A stretch of DNA of 64,000 bases, taken from NCBI RefSeq assembly GCF_011038885.2, contig NZ_CP064952.1, positions 1,426,001-1,490,000 on the forward strand. Direction: 5' to 3'. The notes below the pieces were generated by a model. The model saw only the letters and a list, made by a program, of their open reading frames with translations. It was not told the origin of the DNA and did no database searches. The stretch is from Schaalia sp. ZJ405. Lineage in GTDB: Bacteria; Actinomycetota; Actinomycetes; Actinomycetales; Actinomycetaceae. Positions 26,980-36,677 of the stretch are shown here, piece by piece. A program made the position numbers and the translations under genes. How positions within the stretch are numbered: position 1 is the first letter of the stretch; each line of letters opens with the position of its first letter.

Positions 26980-27098
26980 GAAATGTGTCCTCTCGATGAG
27001 ATGCGTGAGCCAGCCGCGGGTTCCTTGCCCCGGGATCGGTGTCTTCAGTATCCCATGCCCCACTGACAATATGGTCCAGCTTCTGCCTCGTCCCCGGT

Positions 27099-28667
27099 CT
27101 ACGACACAGCAATCATTCCGCGAGATCGTACATGCACCCACAGCGTCCCCATCACAACAACTGCATAGACAGCAAGAACCGTGAGACTTCCCCCGGGGAT
27201 TGCCCAGTGCGCACCGGGCAGGTCATTCATCCATCGAGCAACCCCAGCAATCCAGCCGGTGAAGATCTGTGCAGCCTGGGCGAGAAGGTGCGCTAATTGA
27301 GGGAATTCAGGGGCAATCAGCGCGGTTGCCATTGACAGTACCGTCGCCGGTGCCACGGAAGGAGCAACGGCAACATTTGCCATAACCGACCAGATCGACA
27401 CGGTGTCGCTCAACAGCAAGAGGATCGGAAGAACCATGATCTGACATGTCAGTGGGATCGCTACCACCGCGAGGATGCGGCGCATGATCTTCCCCGTCAC
27501 CGTGTCGTCCCGCACCCGTGTTTTCATCCACCGAAGAAGGGCCGTCGATGGACCAAGTACTCCGAGTGTTGCCGCAACGGACAGAGCAAACCCCAACGAT
27601 TGTGCAGCCCAGGGGTCAACAAGGATGACAACGGTAACGATAGTGCACAGCGCTGAGATCCCCTGCCCGGTCCGCCCCAACACCAAGCCGGCAACGCCGA
27701 CGCTAGCTGTGGACACGGAACGAAGAACCGACGGCTCCGGTCCAACGAGCGCAAGAATGATCAGAAGAACCGCAGTTGTCACTCCTGCTCGCAGGCGACG
27801 CGTCCCAGGCGTCACCGAGACGACAACTGCCAAAAGAATGGCAATATGCGATCCGGACACTGCCGTGAGGTGAGTCAGGGAGCTCGAGCGCATTGCTTGC
27901 TTAAGATCGCGACTCATCGCCCGATCATCACCAACGGACATTCCCGGAACCAGAGCCTTCCCCTGATCACTCAGTCCCATCGTCGCATGACTGAGAGCTC
28001 GGCGAGTCACCCGGGCCCATGCCAGCCAGCCACCGGGACGTTCAATGACCCGAGGATCATTCGCGCGCAGCGTGCCAACAAAGGGAGGATCGCCACGAAA
28101 GGTGCTGTTGATTCGTCCACTGACCTGCACAACGTCCCCGCGGCTGAGATCTGACCACCCCTTTCCGGTGATGTACAGCATGATGGACGAGGACGACTCC
28201 CCGTCGGGGCCACGGAATTTTTCGACTCGGGCGTTGACTCCGTAGCGCCCGGACGAGGCTCCTGGATGCATCGGTTGAGGATCATTCACAAGACGAACAA
28301 CAGCACTGATCTGCGTTTCCTTTGAGTTCATCACGACCCGGGTCAGTGGATCGCAGTTGTAGACGATGCGCGCTGCGTTCGATGTCAGGAGCGCCGCGGC
28401 GGCGGCAATCGTTATCGCGCAGAGTGCGAGCCGGAGGGAGCCAACGGGTGTGAGGGCGTGGACCGGGTCACTGCGTCTGGGATGCTGAGAACGAACCCAC
28501 CACAAGAACAGTCCAACTCCGAGGGTGAGAAGGATGACGGCTACACAGACGGTGACAGCTGCGGGCACATCCGCTCGGCTGATCAGTAGTGACACGCACC
28601 AAACGGTCGTGGCCACAGGAAGGAGACGAAGGTCAACCATACGAGGAGCGATGCGCGATACCTCCAC
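27099..28667 (-). CDS. comEC: ComEC-type DNA uptake channel protein, without metallo-beta-lactamase domain
   Basis: Polytopic membrane protein predicted to carry single-stranded DNA across the membrane during transformation. At 522 aa it has the N-terminal membrane/OB region (KGWSDLSRGDVVQVSGRIN) and the competence domain (SSLTHLTAVSGSHIAILLAVV). It ends at the last membrane segments, so the C-terminal hydrolase domain of B. subtilis ComEC is absent, as in some relatives. The GTG start follows a perfect AGGAGG, partly formed by a near-copy of the dispersed repeat. A full copy (28187-28196) encodes ESSSSI. It lies 43 bp after comEA. Confidence 0.9.
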   Translation of the reverse strand: MEVSRIAPRMVDLRLLPVATTVWCVSLLISRADVPAAVTVCVAVILLTLGVGLFLWWVRSQHPRRSDPVHALTPVGSLRLALCAITIAAAAALLTSNAARIVYNCDPLTRVVMNSKETQISAVVRLVNDPQPMHPGASSGRYGVNARVEKFRGPDGESSSSIMLYITGKGWSDLSRGDVVQVSGRINSTFRGDPPFVGTLRANDPRVIERPGGWLAWARVTRRALSHATMGLSDQGKALVPGMSVGDDRAMSRDLKQAMRSSSLTHLTAVSGSHIAILLAVVVSVTPGTRRLRAGVTTAVLLIILALVGPEPSVLRSVSTASVGVAGLVLGRTGQGISALCTIVTVVILVDPWAAQSLGFALSVAATLGVLGPSTALLRWMKTRVRDDTVTGKIMRRILAVVAIPLTCQIMVLPILLLLSDTVSIWSVMANVAVAPSVAPATVLSMATALIAPEFPQLAHLLAQAAQIFTGWIAGVARWMNDLPGAHWAIPGGSLTVLAVYAVVVMGTLWVHVRSRGMIAVS

Positions 28668-28710
28668 CTCGTCCTCCTGAGCCTCGAGACTGCCTCACGC
28701 AACGCGCGGA

Positions 28711-29601
28711 TCAGATACAGGCATCCGGGCGAATTTTGTCAAGGACTGCCGGCCCGATACCTGAGACTTCATCAAGCTGATCCACAGACGTGAACCTGCC
28801 GTTACTCTTGCGAAAATTAACGATTCGCTGGGCAAGAGCAGGCCCCACACCGTCAAGTTCCTGGAGCTGCTCAACCGATGCAGCATTGATATTGACGCAA
28901 CCTCCGCGTTGTGTTCCGGGACCATCCGATGCCCCCGGACTTGCTCGGATCGGCGTGTCTGTGGCCACCCCTCCTGTCTGACTGCCCGCGAGCGCGTGAG
29001 CTTCCTGGGCATTGGGAACGTAGATCTGTTCTCCATCTTCAACACGTCGCGCAAGATTGATCGCTGTTAGCGCTGCCTCTGGCCGAGCACCACCCGCCGA
29101 TTCGATCGCATCGGCGACGCGCGCCGTTTCTGGCAGTTCATAGACCCCTGGTGCTGCCACTTCACCGGCAACATGAACCACAAGTTTCTGCCCGTTATTC
29201 GGCGGTGTTGTTCCTCCAGAAGCACCAGATGCGCGTCGATCGGAATCGTGGCCTTGACCACGACCTGCCCGTCCCGATTGGTCACCATATCCCGTTGAGC
29301 TGCGTTCTTGCCCGTTGTGACCTCCCGCGGGCGTGCTCGCGTGAGCAGAGGCGTTATCAAACTCCGGGTGCACGACGGGACGTGCAGACATGCGCCACAG
29401 GGAGATGCCTGCAACAAGAACAAGAAGGACAACCAAGGCAATCACCATTCGACTCGAAGGAAGCGCACGGATCAGTCCCGTGCGCGCAACATCATCCCCT
29501 TCATCTTCGTCGGTGAACACCTCACGTGTCATCCGCTTGAGCGTTGCGCGTTGCCAAGAATCCATAGTTGCGAGGCTAGAGATGATCTTCTTCCTCGGCA
29601 C
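28711..29601 (-). CDS. comEA: ComEA-type DNA-binding competence protein
   Basis: Membrane-anchored receptor that binds incoming double-stranded DNA. The 296-aa protein has one membrane segment (~54-70, VIALVVLLVLVAGISLW), a disordered Gly/Ser/His-rich linker, a SLBB fold (KLVVHVAGEVAAPGVYELPETARVADAIE) and a C-terminal double helix-hairpin-helix (VNINAASVEQLQELDGVGPALAQRIV...VSGIGPAVLDKI). The start is GTG; an ATG 12 codons later is an alternative. It is immediately upstream of comEC. Together they suggest a natural-transformation system, although pilus genes are not in this window. Confidence 0.93.
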   Translation of the reverse strand: MPRKKIISSLATMDSWQRATLKRMTREVFTDEDEGDDVARTGLIRALPSSRMVIALVVLLVLVAGISLWRMSARPVVHPEFDNASAHASTPAGGHNGQERSSTGYGDQSGRAGRGQGHDSDRRASGASGGTTPPNNGQKLVVHVAGEVAAPGVYELPETARVADAIESAGGARPEAALTAINLARRVEDGEQIYVPNAQEAHALAGSQTGGVATDTPIRASPGASDGPGTQRGGCVNINAASVEQLQELDGVGPALAQRIVNFRKSNGRFTSVDQLDEVSGIGPAVLDKIRPDACI

Positions 29602-29912
29602 TCACCCGCAGGGGACCTGTGGAAAACTCAGCTCCTCAAGCCAACCTGTGGATCCGTGAGAACTCATACGCAGCATGGAAAATATGGCCCTGTTTTTCGT
29701 CACATATAGGGTGTCACCTGCGCCTGAACACGCAGGATGTGGTGAGTGCAGCTTCGTCCTCGTCCCCATGTATCCCATACCAATCCACAGGAAACGTGCC
29801 CCGGGGCTGACGACGCCGACTCTGGCGGCTAAATTAAGACCCAAACGCTCGGTGCTCGCAGCGATACCCCCGCGCGCTCGCGCCAACGCTGCTCAACGCT
29901 TTGGAGGAATGA
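29602..29912. other. Divergent spacer comEA/proC with a repeat copy
   Basis: A 311-bp gap holding promoters for both sides. A dispersed repeat copy in reverse orientation (CTTCGTCCTCGTCCCCATG, core 29754-29763) lies in it. No gene or RNA is recognised. Confidence 0.6.
29754..29763 (-). repeat. Dispersed ACGAGGACGA repeat, intergenic copy
   Basis: On the minus strand it reads GGGGACGAGGACGAAGC, an exact core match with one change from the usual following G. It lies ~150 bp upstream of comEA. Confidence 0.75.
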
Positions 29913-30737
29913 ATGACCATCGGTTTCATTGGCACAGGATCTATGGTGTCGGCAATCGCCCTCGGCGCAGCAGCACACGGAGTGGACACCAGCGGGTGGA
30001 TTCTCTCCAACCGAACCCCCGCAAAAGCCGAGGAGCTGGCGAAGAAGCTGAACGCACGTTCGGGCTCCAACCTCGACGTCGCGGCGCACGCTGACGTCAT
30101 TGTCCTCGGAGTCAAACCCCAAATGCACAGCGGAGTGATCCATCAGATCACTCCGACGCTGAATTCTCGGCGCAACGTCGTCATTGTCTCCCTTGCTGCG
30201 GGACGATCAACCGCGACGATCCGCAGTGATTTTGAGGATGCTGGACTGACGTGGGCGTCCTCTCTCCCGATTATTCGCGTGATGCCCAATGTCAATGCCC
30301 ACATCGGTCAGTCAGTGACGGGAATTTGCGCCGATGGAGCCAGCGATGACGACATTGCAGCGGTGGTTCATCTCATGGACTCTGTCGGGATGACGGTGAC
30401 ATTGGAAGAAAAGAACTTCCCCGTCTTTTCTGCTCTGGCAGGATGTTCACCCGCATGGATGTACGAGATCATTGAATCACTCGCACGTGCGGGCGTGAAA
30501 CATGGACTCACGAAGGATGTTGCCGTGTCCGTTGTGGCTCAGGCGATGAAAGGATCGGCCGCCCTCGTTCTTGATCGATCCTCTTGCGGGATCGTTCCAG
30601 CACAGCTCGTTGACCAGGTCACGAGCCCCGGTGGAACAACGATTGCGGGCCTGCTCGCAGCCCAACGTGAGGGACTCCCAGCGGCACTTGTCGCTGCTGT
30701 GGATGCCGCCGTCGAGCGAGATCAGGCGCTGAGCTAA
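29913..30737 (+). CDS. proC: Pyrroline-5-carboxylate reductase
   Basis: Last step of proline synthesis, reducing pyrroline-5-carboxylate with NAD(P)H. The 274-aa protein has family length. The Rossmann motif GFIGTGSM starts at residue 4, ADVIVLGVKPQ and RVMPNVNAHIG follow, and the C-terminal LVDQVTSPGGTTIAGL signature is diagnostic. The ATG follows a strong GGAGG. It stands alone, divergent from comEA. Confidence 0.97.
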   Translation: MTIGFIGTGSMVSAIALGAAAHGVDTSGWILSNRTPAKAEELAKKLNARSGSNLDVAAHADVIVLGVKPQMHSGVIHQITPTLNSRRNVVIVSLAAGRSTATIRSDFEDAGLTWASSLPIIRVMPNVNAHIGQSVTGICADGASDDDIAAVVHLMDSVGMTVTLEEKNFPVFSALAGCSPAWMYEIIESLARAGVKHGLTKDVAVSVVAQAMKGSAALVLDRSSCGIVPAQLVDQVTSPGGTTIAGLLAAQREGLPAALVAAVDAAVERDQALS

Positions 30738-31034
30738 CTGAGAATCCTCACCTGAACCTGTCAGCGTGTCACCGACAGCTGCGCTCTTGCCTCTGCTCCC
30801 AATTCCTCCCAATTCCCTGGGTTCTCACTGCCACGCTGCCATCCCTTGACGGGACCGTCATTCCCGTTGCATCCGATGCGGATTCTCATTGACATTCTCA
30901 TCTACCGCACACATGTGCGCGCAATAGTTCAGATCGCCTAGAGTATTCGCGTCTCTCAACGCTCACCGGCACAGTCAGACCCACTGACCAGCTGCCGATG
31001 GTCGCCCCCATCAGGCAATCGATTCCGAGGTCTT

Positions 31035-32384
31035 ATGAACGCGGTCGTTATCTCCGTCCTCATCATGCTCATTCTGTCAATCGCGCGAGTGCATGTTGTT
31101 CTCTCCCTTTTCATCGCAGCCCTCGTTGCCGGTCTCACCGCCGGCATGGGTCTCCAAGACACGATGGTGACTTTCCAGGAAGGGCTCTCGGGCGGAGCAC
31201 GGATCGCGCTGTCCTACGCACTCCTTGGCGCTTTCGCAATGGCTGTGGCAAATTCTGGGCTTCCTCAGTTGCTCGCGGATATCCTTGTCAAGCGCATGAA
31301 CTCCGCTGACCCGGAAAAGTCTCAGCGCGTTGCCCTGTGGACAAAATGGGGAATGATCTCCATGATCGTCGCAATGGGAGTCATGAGCCAAAACCTCATC
31401 CCCATTCACATTGCGTTCATCCCGCTGATCGTTCCCCCGCTGATTTCCGTGATGAATCGGCTCAACCTGGATCGTCGCGCCGTTGCCTGTGCAATCACAT
31501 TCGGCATCGTCACAACGTACATGTTCCTCCCCATCGGCTTTGGACGGATCTACCTTCACGACATCCTGTTCAGCAACATCGAGAAAGCGGGGATGGATCT
31601 GACCGGAATTAGTCCGACCGTCGCGATGGCGATCCCAGCGGCCTCAATGTTCATCGGCTTACTGACGGCGCTGTTCTTTTCCTACCGCAAGCCCCGCGAG
31701 TATGCCCAGGCTGAATCGTCCTACGTGTCCCACGTTGAATCCATCAACATGTTGAAAGTGTGGGGCGCGATCGCGGCAATTATTGTGTGCTTCGTTATCC
31801 AGACGTGGCTGACGATCATTGATTCCCAAGCTGACCCACTTCTCATCGGTGCCCTCGTGGGCCTGTCCATGCTCCTGATGATGCGTGTTGTCCCGTGGGG
31901 GCAGGCAGATGATGTCTTCTCAGGTGGGATGAAGATGATGTCCCTCATCGGGCTCATCATGATCACGGCACAGGGCTACGCTTCGGTTCTCAACGCCTCC
32001 GGTTCGATCGAGCCTCTCGTTGAACACACCGCCGCTCTTTTCGCTGGTTCCAAAGCCCTCGCGTCACTGGCGATGCTCGTTGTTGGCCTCCTCATCACGA
32101 TGGGCATTGGCTCGTCCTTCTCGACGATCCCGATCCTCGCGGCGATCTACGTGCCGTTGTGCTCCACCCTCGGTTTTTCACCGCTGGCGACGGTGGCGTT
32201 GATCGGCACCGCGGGTGCCCTGGGCGATGCTGGCTCCCCTGCGTCGGATTCAACCCTTGGCCCGACAACCGGGTTGAATGTCGACGGCCAGCACGATCAC
32301 GTCCGTGACACCGTGATCCCGACGTTCCTCCACTACAACATTCCGCTGACCATCGGGGGCTGGATCGCCGCGATGGTGCTCTAA
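31035..32384 (+). CDS. Na+/H+ antiporter family membrane protein
   Basis: A 449-aa protein with about 11-12 membrane segments, resembling the NhaC-like Na+/H+ antiporter family (Bacillus YuiF group). Some relatives move amino acids, so the substrate is not certain. Conserved-looking features are the N-terminal VHVVLSLFIAALVAGLTAGMGL, the polar TKWGMISMIVAMGVMSQNLIPIHIAF, and ALGDAGSPASDSTLGPT near the end. GAGG precedes the ATG. It converges on the ClC gene, with a 7-bp gap and no visible terminator between. Confidence 0.85.
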   Translation: MNAVVISVLIMLILSIARVHVVLSLFIAALVAGLTAGMGLQDTMVTFQEGLSGGARIALSYALLGAFAMAVANSGLPQLLADILVKRMNSADPEKSQRVALWTKWGMISMIVAMGVMSQNLIPIHIAFIPLIVPPLISVMNRLNLDRRAVACAITFGIVTTYMFLPIGFGRIYLHDILFSNIEKAGMDLTGISPTVAMAIPAASMFIGLLTALFFSYRKPREYAQAESSYVSHVESINMLKVWGAIAAIIVCFVIQTWLTIIDSQADPLLIGALVGLSMLLMMRVVPWGQADDVFSGGMKMMSLIGLIMITAQGYASVLNASGSIEPLVEHTAALFAGSKALASLAMLVVGLLITMGIGSSFSTIPILAAIYVPLCSTLGFSPLATVALIGTAGALGDAGSPASDSTLGPTTGLNVDGQHDHVRDTVIPTFLHYNIPLTIGGWIAAMVL

Positions 32385-32391
32385 AATCGCC

Positions 32392-33705
32392 TCAATTCAC
32401 CTCGGGTGACGCTTCGCCCTGTTGTTTCTTTAACAATCGCGCAAGGAGCGCGTCATAGATCGGCGGCGTACGCAACGCATCAGCCGTGAAAATCGCCAGA
32501 ATGACGACGGTGGCAACGGGCAGAAGATACGTCAAGGTCCCGCTCATTTCGGCGGTCAAAAGAATCGAGGTCAGCGGGGTTCGCACCGAGGCGGCAAGCA
32601 CCCCAGCCATCCCGCAAATAGCCAACAGGGCGTGGGCATGAGCAGACGCACCCGCGAGCTGCAATGTGAGGGCGTAGGCCGCTCCTGTCAGCGCCCCGAT
32701 TGCCAGGATCGGCATGAAAATTCCGCCCGGGGTTCCAGATCCGAAGCTCACTGCTGTCAGGGCGATTTTGGCCGCAAGGACGAGAACGACGAGTCCCAGT
32801 CCTGCCTCAGCATGCTCGGCCCACGATACGAGATGTTCTCCCCCACCCAAGAGCGCCGGATAGATCAAACCGAAGACTGTGGCCAGCATGAGCGCGGTGA
32901 TGATTCCGAGGGGACCGGGAAGACTCCCCAGACGTTGGGATGCCAGGAGAAGATGATTGACCAAGGCACCGACGATTCCGGCGAGCACTCCCAGCGGGAG
33001 AATCATCCACATTGATGACATTGCCAGGGGACCCACCGGGGCGAAAGCGAGGATCGGTCGGCTTCCAAAAAGGAGCGTCGAAATCGCACTCGCCGATAGA
33101 GCACCAGCTGCTGCTGATGCGATGGCGAGCGGAGAGAACGTCTTGTGAAGACCTTCAAGACCGAAGAGAATCCCCGATACGGGGGCGTTGAACGCGGCGG
33201 CAAGACCCGCCGAGGCACCGCTGGTAACGAGCTGGCGCTGTTCCTCCGGTGTGGCCTTGAGGGGAGTTGCAAGTAGCTGCGCTCCCGACGCACCCAGGTG
33301 AATGGACGGGCCTTCACGCCCAAGGGACAGTCCGCAGAACGCTCCGAGTGTTCCCCCTGCGATCCGCACGGCGATCACAGGTAAGGGCCTGATCGACATT
33401 TTCCCAGCGATCACTCCCTTGACCTGCGGAATACCTGAGCCTGATGCCTGGGGTTCCCATTTCAGGGCCAGCCAAATCAGAGTTCCAATCAGGGGGACGA
33501 GGACGAGCCACCCAATAATCGCCACCGGATGCTCCGCAATAAATGCGTAGGCATCAACGGCGAATTCCGTTCCTCGTTCAATGCTCAGGCGATAGACCAG
33601 CGCGAGGGATCCGCCGACGATTCCCGCGATCAGCCCATTTCGGGTGACACGCCACCGGCGCGAGCCAGCCAGCTGTTGGACGCGCTGAATGAGTCTTGAC
33701 CACAC
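32392..33705 (-). CDS. ClC-family chloride channel/antiporter
   Basis: Moves Cl- across the membrane, often in exchange for H+. The 437-aa protein shows the selectivity-filter motifs GSGIPQ (~92), GREGPSIH (~128) and GTPGGIFMP (~320), with the expected membrane helices. The glutamate in GREGP is the gating residue of this family. The start is GTG. One membrane-adjacent segment, WLVLVPL, is encoded by a dispersed repeat copy (33497-33506). A role in acid or ionic homeostasis beside the antiporter gene is plausible. Confidence 0.92.
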   Translation of the reverse strand: MWSRLIQRVQQLAGSRRWRVTRNGLIAGIVGGSLALVYRLSIERGTEFAVDAYAFIAEHPVAIIGWLVLVPLIGTLIWLALKWEPQASGSGIPQVKGVIAGKMSIRPLPVIAVRIAGGTLGAFCGLSLGREGPSIHLGASGAQLLATPLKATPEEQRQLVTSGASAGLAAAFNAPVSGILFGLEGLHKTFSPLAIASAAAGALSASAISTLLFGSRPILAFAPVGPLAMSSMWMILPLGVLAGIVGALVNHLLLASQRLGSLPGPLGIITALMLATVFGLIYPALLGGGEHLVSWAEHAEAGLGLVVLVLAAKIALTAVSFGSGTPGGIFMPILAIGALTGAAYALTLQLAGASAHAHALLAICGMAGVLAASVRTPLTSILLTAEMSGTLTYLLPVATVVILAIFTADALRTPPIYDALLARLLKKQQGEASPEVN

Positions 33706-33846
33706 GGCGTGTTTTCTCTCCCGATGTTGAGCGAAGCTGGAGTTTCACGGTGTCAACCGCTAAGCCCAATGGTAGCCGGTCGATTGCTTCATCCTCCGAC
33801 CGTGGTGACCGCGTCGGGAATCACCATTCGCATAGGCCCTGGGTGC

Positions 33847-34977
33847 TCAGCCAACCAGGAGCGCTGCGCGGTGTGGCTCTCGCTCGTCCTCGGACCACTG
33901 CGCCACATTCCACAGCACCTGCGGCTCAACGGCAACGGTATGCGTCTCAACCCATGATTCGCCCCACGCCTCATCGCTCCACGGATCGTGAACGAGGTAG
34001 GCCCCCTCAGTTCGTCCCCAGACAAGGATCCAGTGGGGAACCTCCTCGCCGGTAATGTCGTGAAGATCAACGAGGAGGACAACGACCTGCCCGTCATCTA
34101 ACGCCCGATCAATGTCAACGAGTGAGAACTCCCCGATCCGCTCGGTCACTCCGGCGTTGAGTGCCCGTTTGTGGTGATCGTTGAAAATGTACTGTCGCTG
34201 CGACCCGGGGATCAAAGCGCACGACCCTGACATTCCAATGAGAGGGCCGGCAACATCTGCGAGAACGTCAACTCGTGCGCCTCGGTCAGCCAGTGACAGG
34301 GCGAGGCCGAAGTGGTCCGAACCCCCGAAGTACGTGGCCTCACGCCAGATACTCAACTCCGCGTCGATTCCGTCCGTGGGCTGATGACCCTGAGCATCAA
34401 GCGCCATGATTCCCGCAGCGGGACCGCATGTGAACTCCGTTTTTTGTCGTTCGTAGCGAGGTGATGTTGTCACGTCCAGTTCGCCACCGTCCGCGCGGCG
34501 CACCCATCCGGAAATCTCATGAAAATTGAATTGCTCCGGCGCATCGAAGGAAACTCCTCCGCTCGGAGTGTCGAGCTTGCCAAAGCCGCGCGATATCAGG
34601 GTGTCCTCAAGGGCGTCGTCATCCCCCCGGGTTTGTGCCTTGACGAGGACGGACCCGGCCTGACGTGCCTGCGCGATCACTGCGTCAACCAACGCATCGA
34701 GGATGATCCTCAGCTGCGCGGGATCGATGTGCGCTCCCCCATCTGCGATCGTCCAATCAGCGATGCGTCGCTGACTTGCTGCTCGACGGTGAACCTCCCA
34801 CATGAGGACACATACCCGAGAATCAGCCTCGTCGCGTGCCACGTAGAGAGAGCATTCTTCAAGCCCTGCAACGCATGACCACAGTTCAGCCGATGATTGC
34901 GGCACTCCTACCCCGAGAAGTTCCGAGCACAGGGAATCCCCAGAGGGTGGCGTGAGTGTCGTGATCGTCACTGTCAT
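33847..34977 (-). CDS. GNAT-like domain fused to C39-type cysteine peptidase
   Basis: A 376-aa soluble protein. Residues ~1-145 look like an acetyltransferase fold (LRIILDALVDAVIAQARQAGSVLVKAQT...ISRGFGKLDT). Residues ~170-376 match a C39-like papain fold, with nucleophile C184 in EFTCGPAAG, H315 in PHWILVWG and D331 in VHDPW. C39 peptidases elsewhere cut leader peptides, but stand-alone members occur without known substrates. The ATG overlaps the stop of the ABC ATPase by 4 bp and has AGGAG upstream, so it belongs to the peptide-transporter operon. A role in peptide modification or breakdown is inference. There is no signal peptide. Confidence 0.75.
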   Translation of the reverse strand: MTVTITTLTPPSGDSLCSELLGVGVPQSSAELWSCVAGLEECSLYVARDEADSRVCVLMWEVHRRAASQRRIADWTIADGGAHIDPAQLRIILDALVDAVIAQARQAGSVLVKAQTRGDDDALEDTLISRGFGKLDTPSGGVSFDAPEQFNFHEISGWVRRADGGELDVTTSPRYERQKTEFTCGPAAGIMALDAQGHQPTDGIDAELSIWREATYFGGSDHFGLALSLADRGARVDVLADVAGPLIGMSGSCALIPGSQRQYIFNDHHKRALNAGVTERIGEFSLVDIDRALDDGQVVVLLVDLHDITGEEVPHWILVWGRTEGAYLVHDPWSDEAWGESWVETHTVAVEPQVLWNVAQWSEDEREPHRAALLVG

Positions 34978-36677
34978 CGGTGGTCTCCTGAACTGCTGAG
35001 CGGAGAAGTATCAACGCCGGGCACGGCCGCTAAAAGCCTCTGCGTGTATTCAACGCGAGGAGATGAGAGAAGCTGCGCCGTCTTTCCTTCCTCAACGATG
35101 TACCCGTCTTTCATGACGATCAGCCGGTCGCTCATCTGGCGGGCAACGGCAAGATCGTGGGTGATGAATAGTAAAGCGAAGCCTTCAATCTGCTGGAGGC
35201 GGCATAGGAGCCTGAGGATCTGCGCTTGAACCGACACGTCGAGGGCGGAGACGGCCTCGTCACAAATGAGCAGCTCCGGTTGGGTAGCGATCGCCCGAGC
35301 AATCGCAATGCGTTGGCGTTCTCCCCCCGATAGTTCCGAGGGGAAGCGTTTGAGATAGTCAACCGGCAAGTCAACCTGCTCAAGGAGGTCACCGGCACGT
35401 GCTCCATCTCGTCCTGCGGCCCCTAAAGCCTCGGTCAGTGACTGTTCAATGCGCAGCGCCGGGTTGAGCGCAGAGTAAGGATTCTGGAACACAATGCCCA
35501 CTGGACCGGCGGTGCGTCGCCGCCCACGTCCACTCGCCTTCGACGAGGAATCTGAGAGCAACGACCGCGAGGGCTGGATTCTCAGGCTTCCGCCGTCAGG
35601 GGTTTCCAAACCAATGAGGCATCGTGCCAAGGTTGTTTTCCCTGATCCGGATTCGCCGACGATACCAACGGACTCCCCCGCCTGAATGTCGAGGGAGACG
35701 CCATCAAGAGCGACGTGGGCGTCGCGACTGCGTGCCGATCTGAAGATTTTGACGAGGTTTTCAACAACCGCGATCGGGGGCCTGGGAGGATTCGCGGTGG
35801 TGACGCCGCCCTCGTCCTCGTGAATATCGGAACTTTTCTCGGTGTCAGGTAGGGGGGATTCACGCACGTCACCGCAGGAGTGAGCACGTGGGTCGGGTCC
35901 GTCGATGCGCGGCTCAGCCTGAGCGAGAGCCTTCGTGTATTCGGCACGAGGATGAACGAGGACGAGGCCGACATGACCTGATTCAACGACTTCCCCGGCC
36001 CGCATCACCACAATGTCATCGCCAAATTCACGAGCAAGCGCGAGATCGTGCGTGATGAGAACAAGCGCCATGTGTCGCTTCGAGCGAAGATCGGTCAGGA
36101 GCGTGAGGATGTCGCGTTGCGTTGTCACATCCAAAGCGGTTGTTGGCTCATCCGCAATGAGGACGGATGGCTCAGCGTCAAGAGCTGCACCAATGGCAAC
36201 TCGCTGACGCATACCGCCAGACAGCTCATGCGGGAACGCTCGACGCACCCGCTCATCAAGACCCACCTCGGTTAAACGTTCCCGAATCCGTTTTTCTTTG
36301 TCCACGCGCCGGCGGATTCTGTGCGCCAGCATCTGATCGCCAGCCCGCTGCGTTGGTGACAGTGACGTGAAGGGATCCTGCGGGAGCCACACGATCCCTG
36401 AACCCCGAAGGGAGCGCAGTTTCTCAACCGGATCGGCAAGGTCAATGGTTTCGCCGTGGATGGTGACGATCCCTGAGTGTTCGAGGCCAACGGGAGTTAA
36501 CCCGCAGATCGTGCGGGCAAGCATCGACTTCCCCGCGCCGGATTCTCCAACGATGACAAGGGTGCGACCGGCATATGCGGTGATGTCCACATCGGACACG
36601 AGGGCACGCTCAGCGCCGGGAACACGAACGGTAACATGCGAGGCCGCTAGAGCAGGGACCGAGGACGATGAGTTCAT
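34974..36677 (-). CDS. Dipeptide/oligopeptide-type ABC transporter, two fused ATPase domains
   Basis: Energises peptide import. The 567-aa product joins two nucleotide-binding domains usually encoded separately (DppD plus DppF). Domain 1 has Walker A GESGAGKS and signature LSGGMRQRVAIG; domain 2 has GESGSGKT and LSGGERQRIAIARA. The linker (~255-305) is disordered. Two oppositely oriented repeat copies lie at 35812 (in the linker) and 35956 (near the end of domain 1). The ATG at 36677 follows AAAGGA and overlaps the permease stop; the longer frame is not favoured. Confidence 0.93.
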   Translation of the reverse strand: MNSSSSVPALAASHVTVRVPGAERALVSDVDITAYAGRTLVIVGESGAGKSMLARTICGLTPVGLEHSGIVTIHGETIDLADPVEKLRSLRGSGIVWLPQDPFTSLSPTQRAGDQMLAHRIRRRVDKEKRIRERLTEVGLDERVRRAFPHELSGGMRQRVAIGAALDAEPSVLIADEPTTALDVTTQRDILTLLTDLRSKRHMALVLITHDLALAREFGDDIVVMRAGEVVESGHVGLVLVHPRAEYTKALAQAEPRIDGPDPRAHSCGDVRESPLPDTEKSSDIHEDEGGVTTANPPRPPIAVVENLVKIFRSARSRDAHVALDGVSLDIQAGESVGIVGESGSGKTTLARCLIGLETPDGGSLRIQPSRSLLSDSSSKASGRGRRRTAGPVGIVFQNPYSALNPALRIEQSLTEALGAAGRDGARAGDLLEQVDLPVDYLKRFPSELSGGERQRIAIARAIATQPELLICDEAVSALDVSVQAQILRLLCRLQQIEGFALLFITHDLAVARQMSDRLIVMKDGYIVEEGKTAQLLSSPRVEYTQRLLAAVPGVDTSPLSSSGDHR

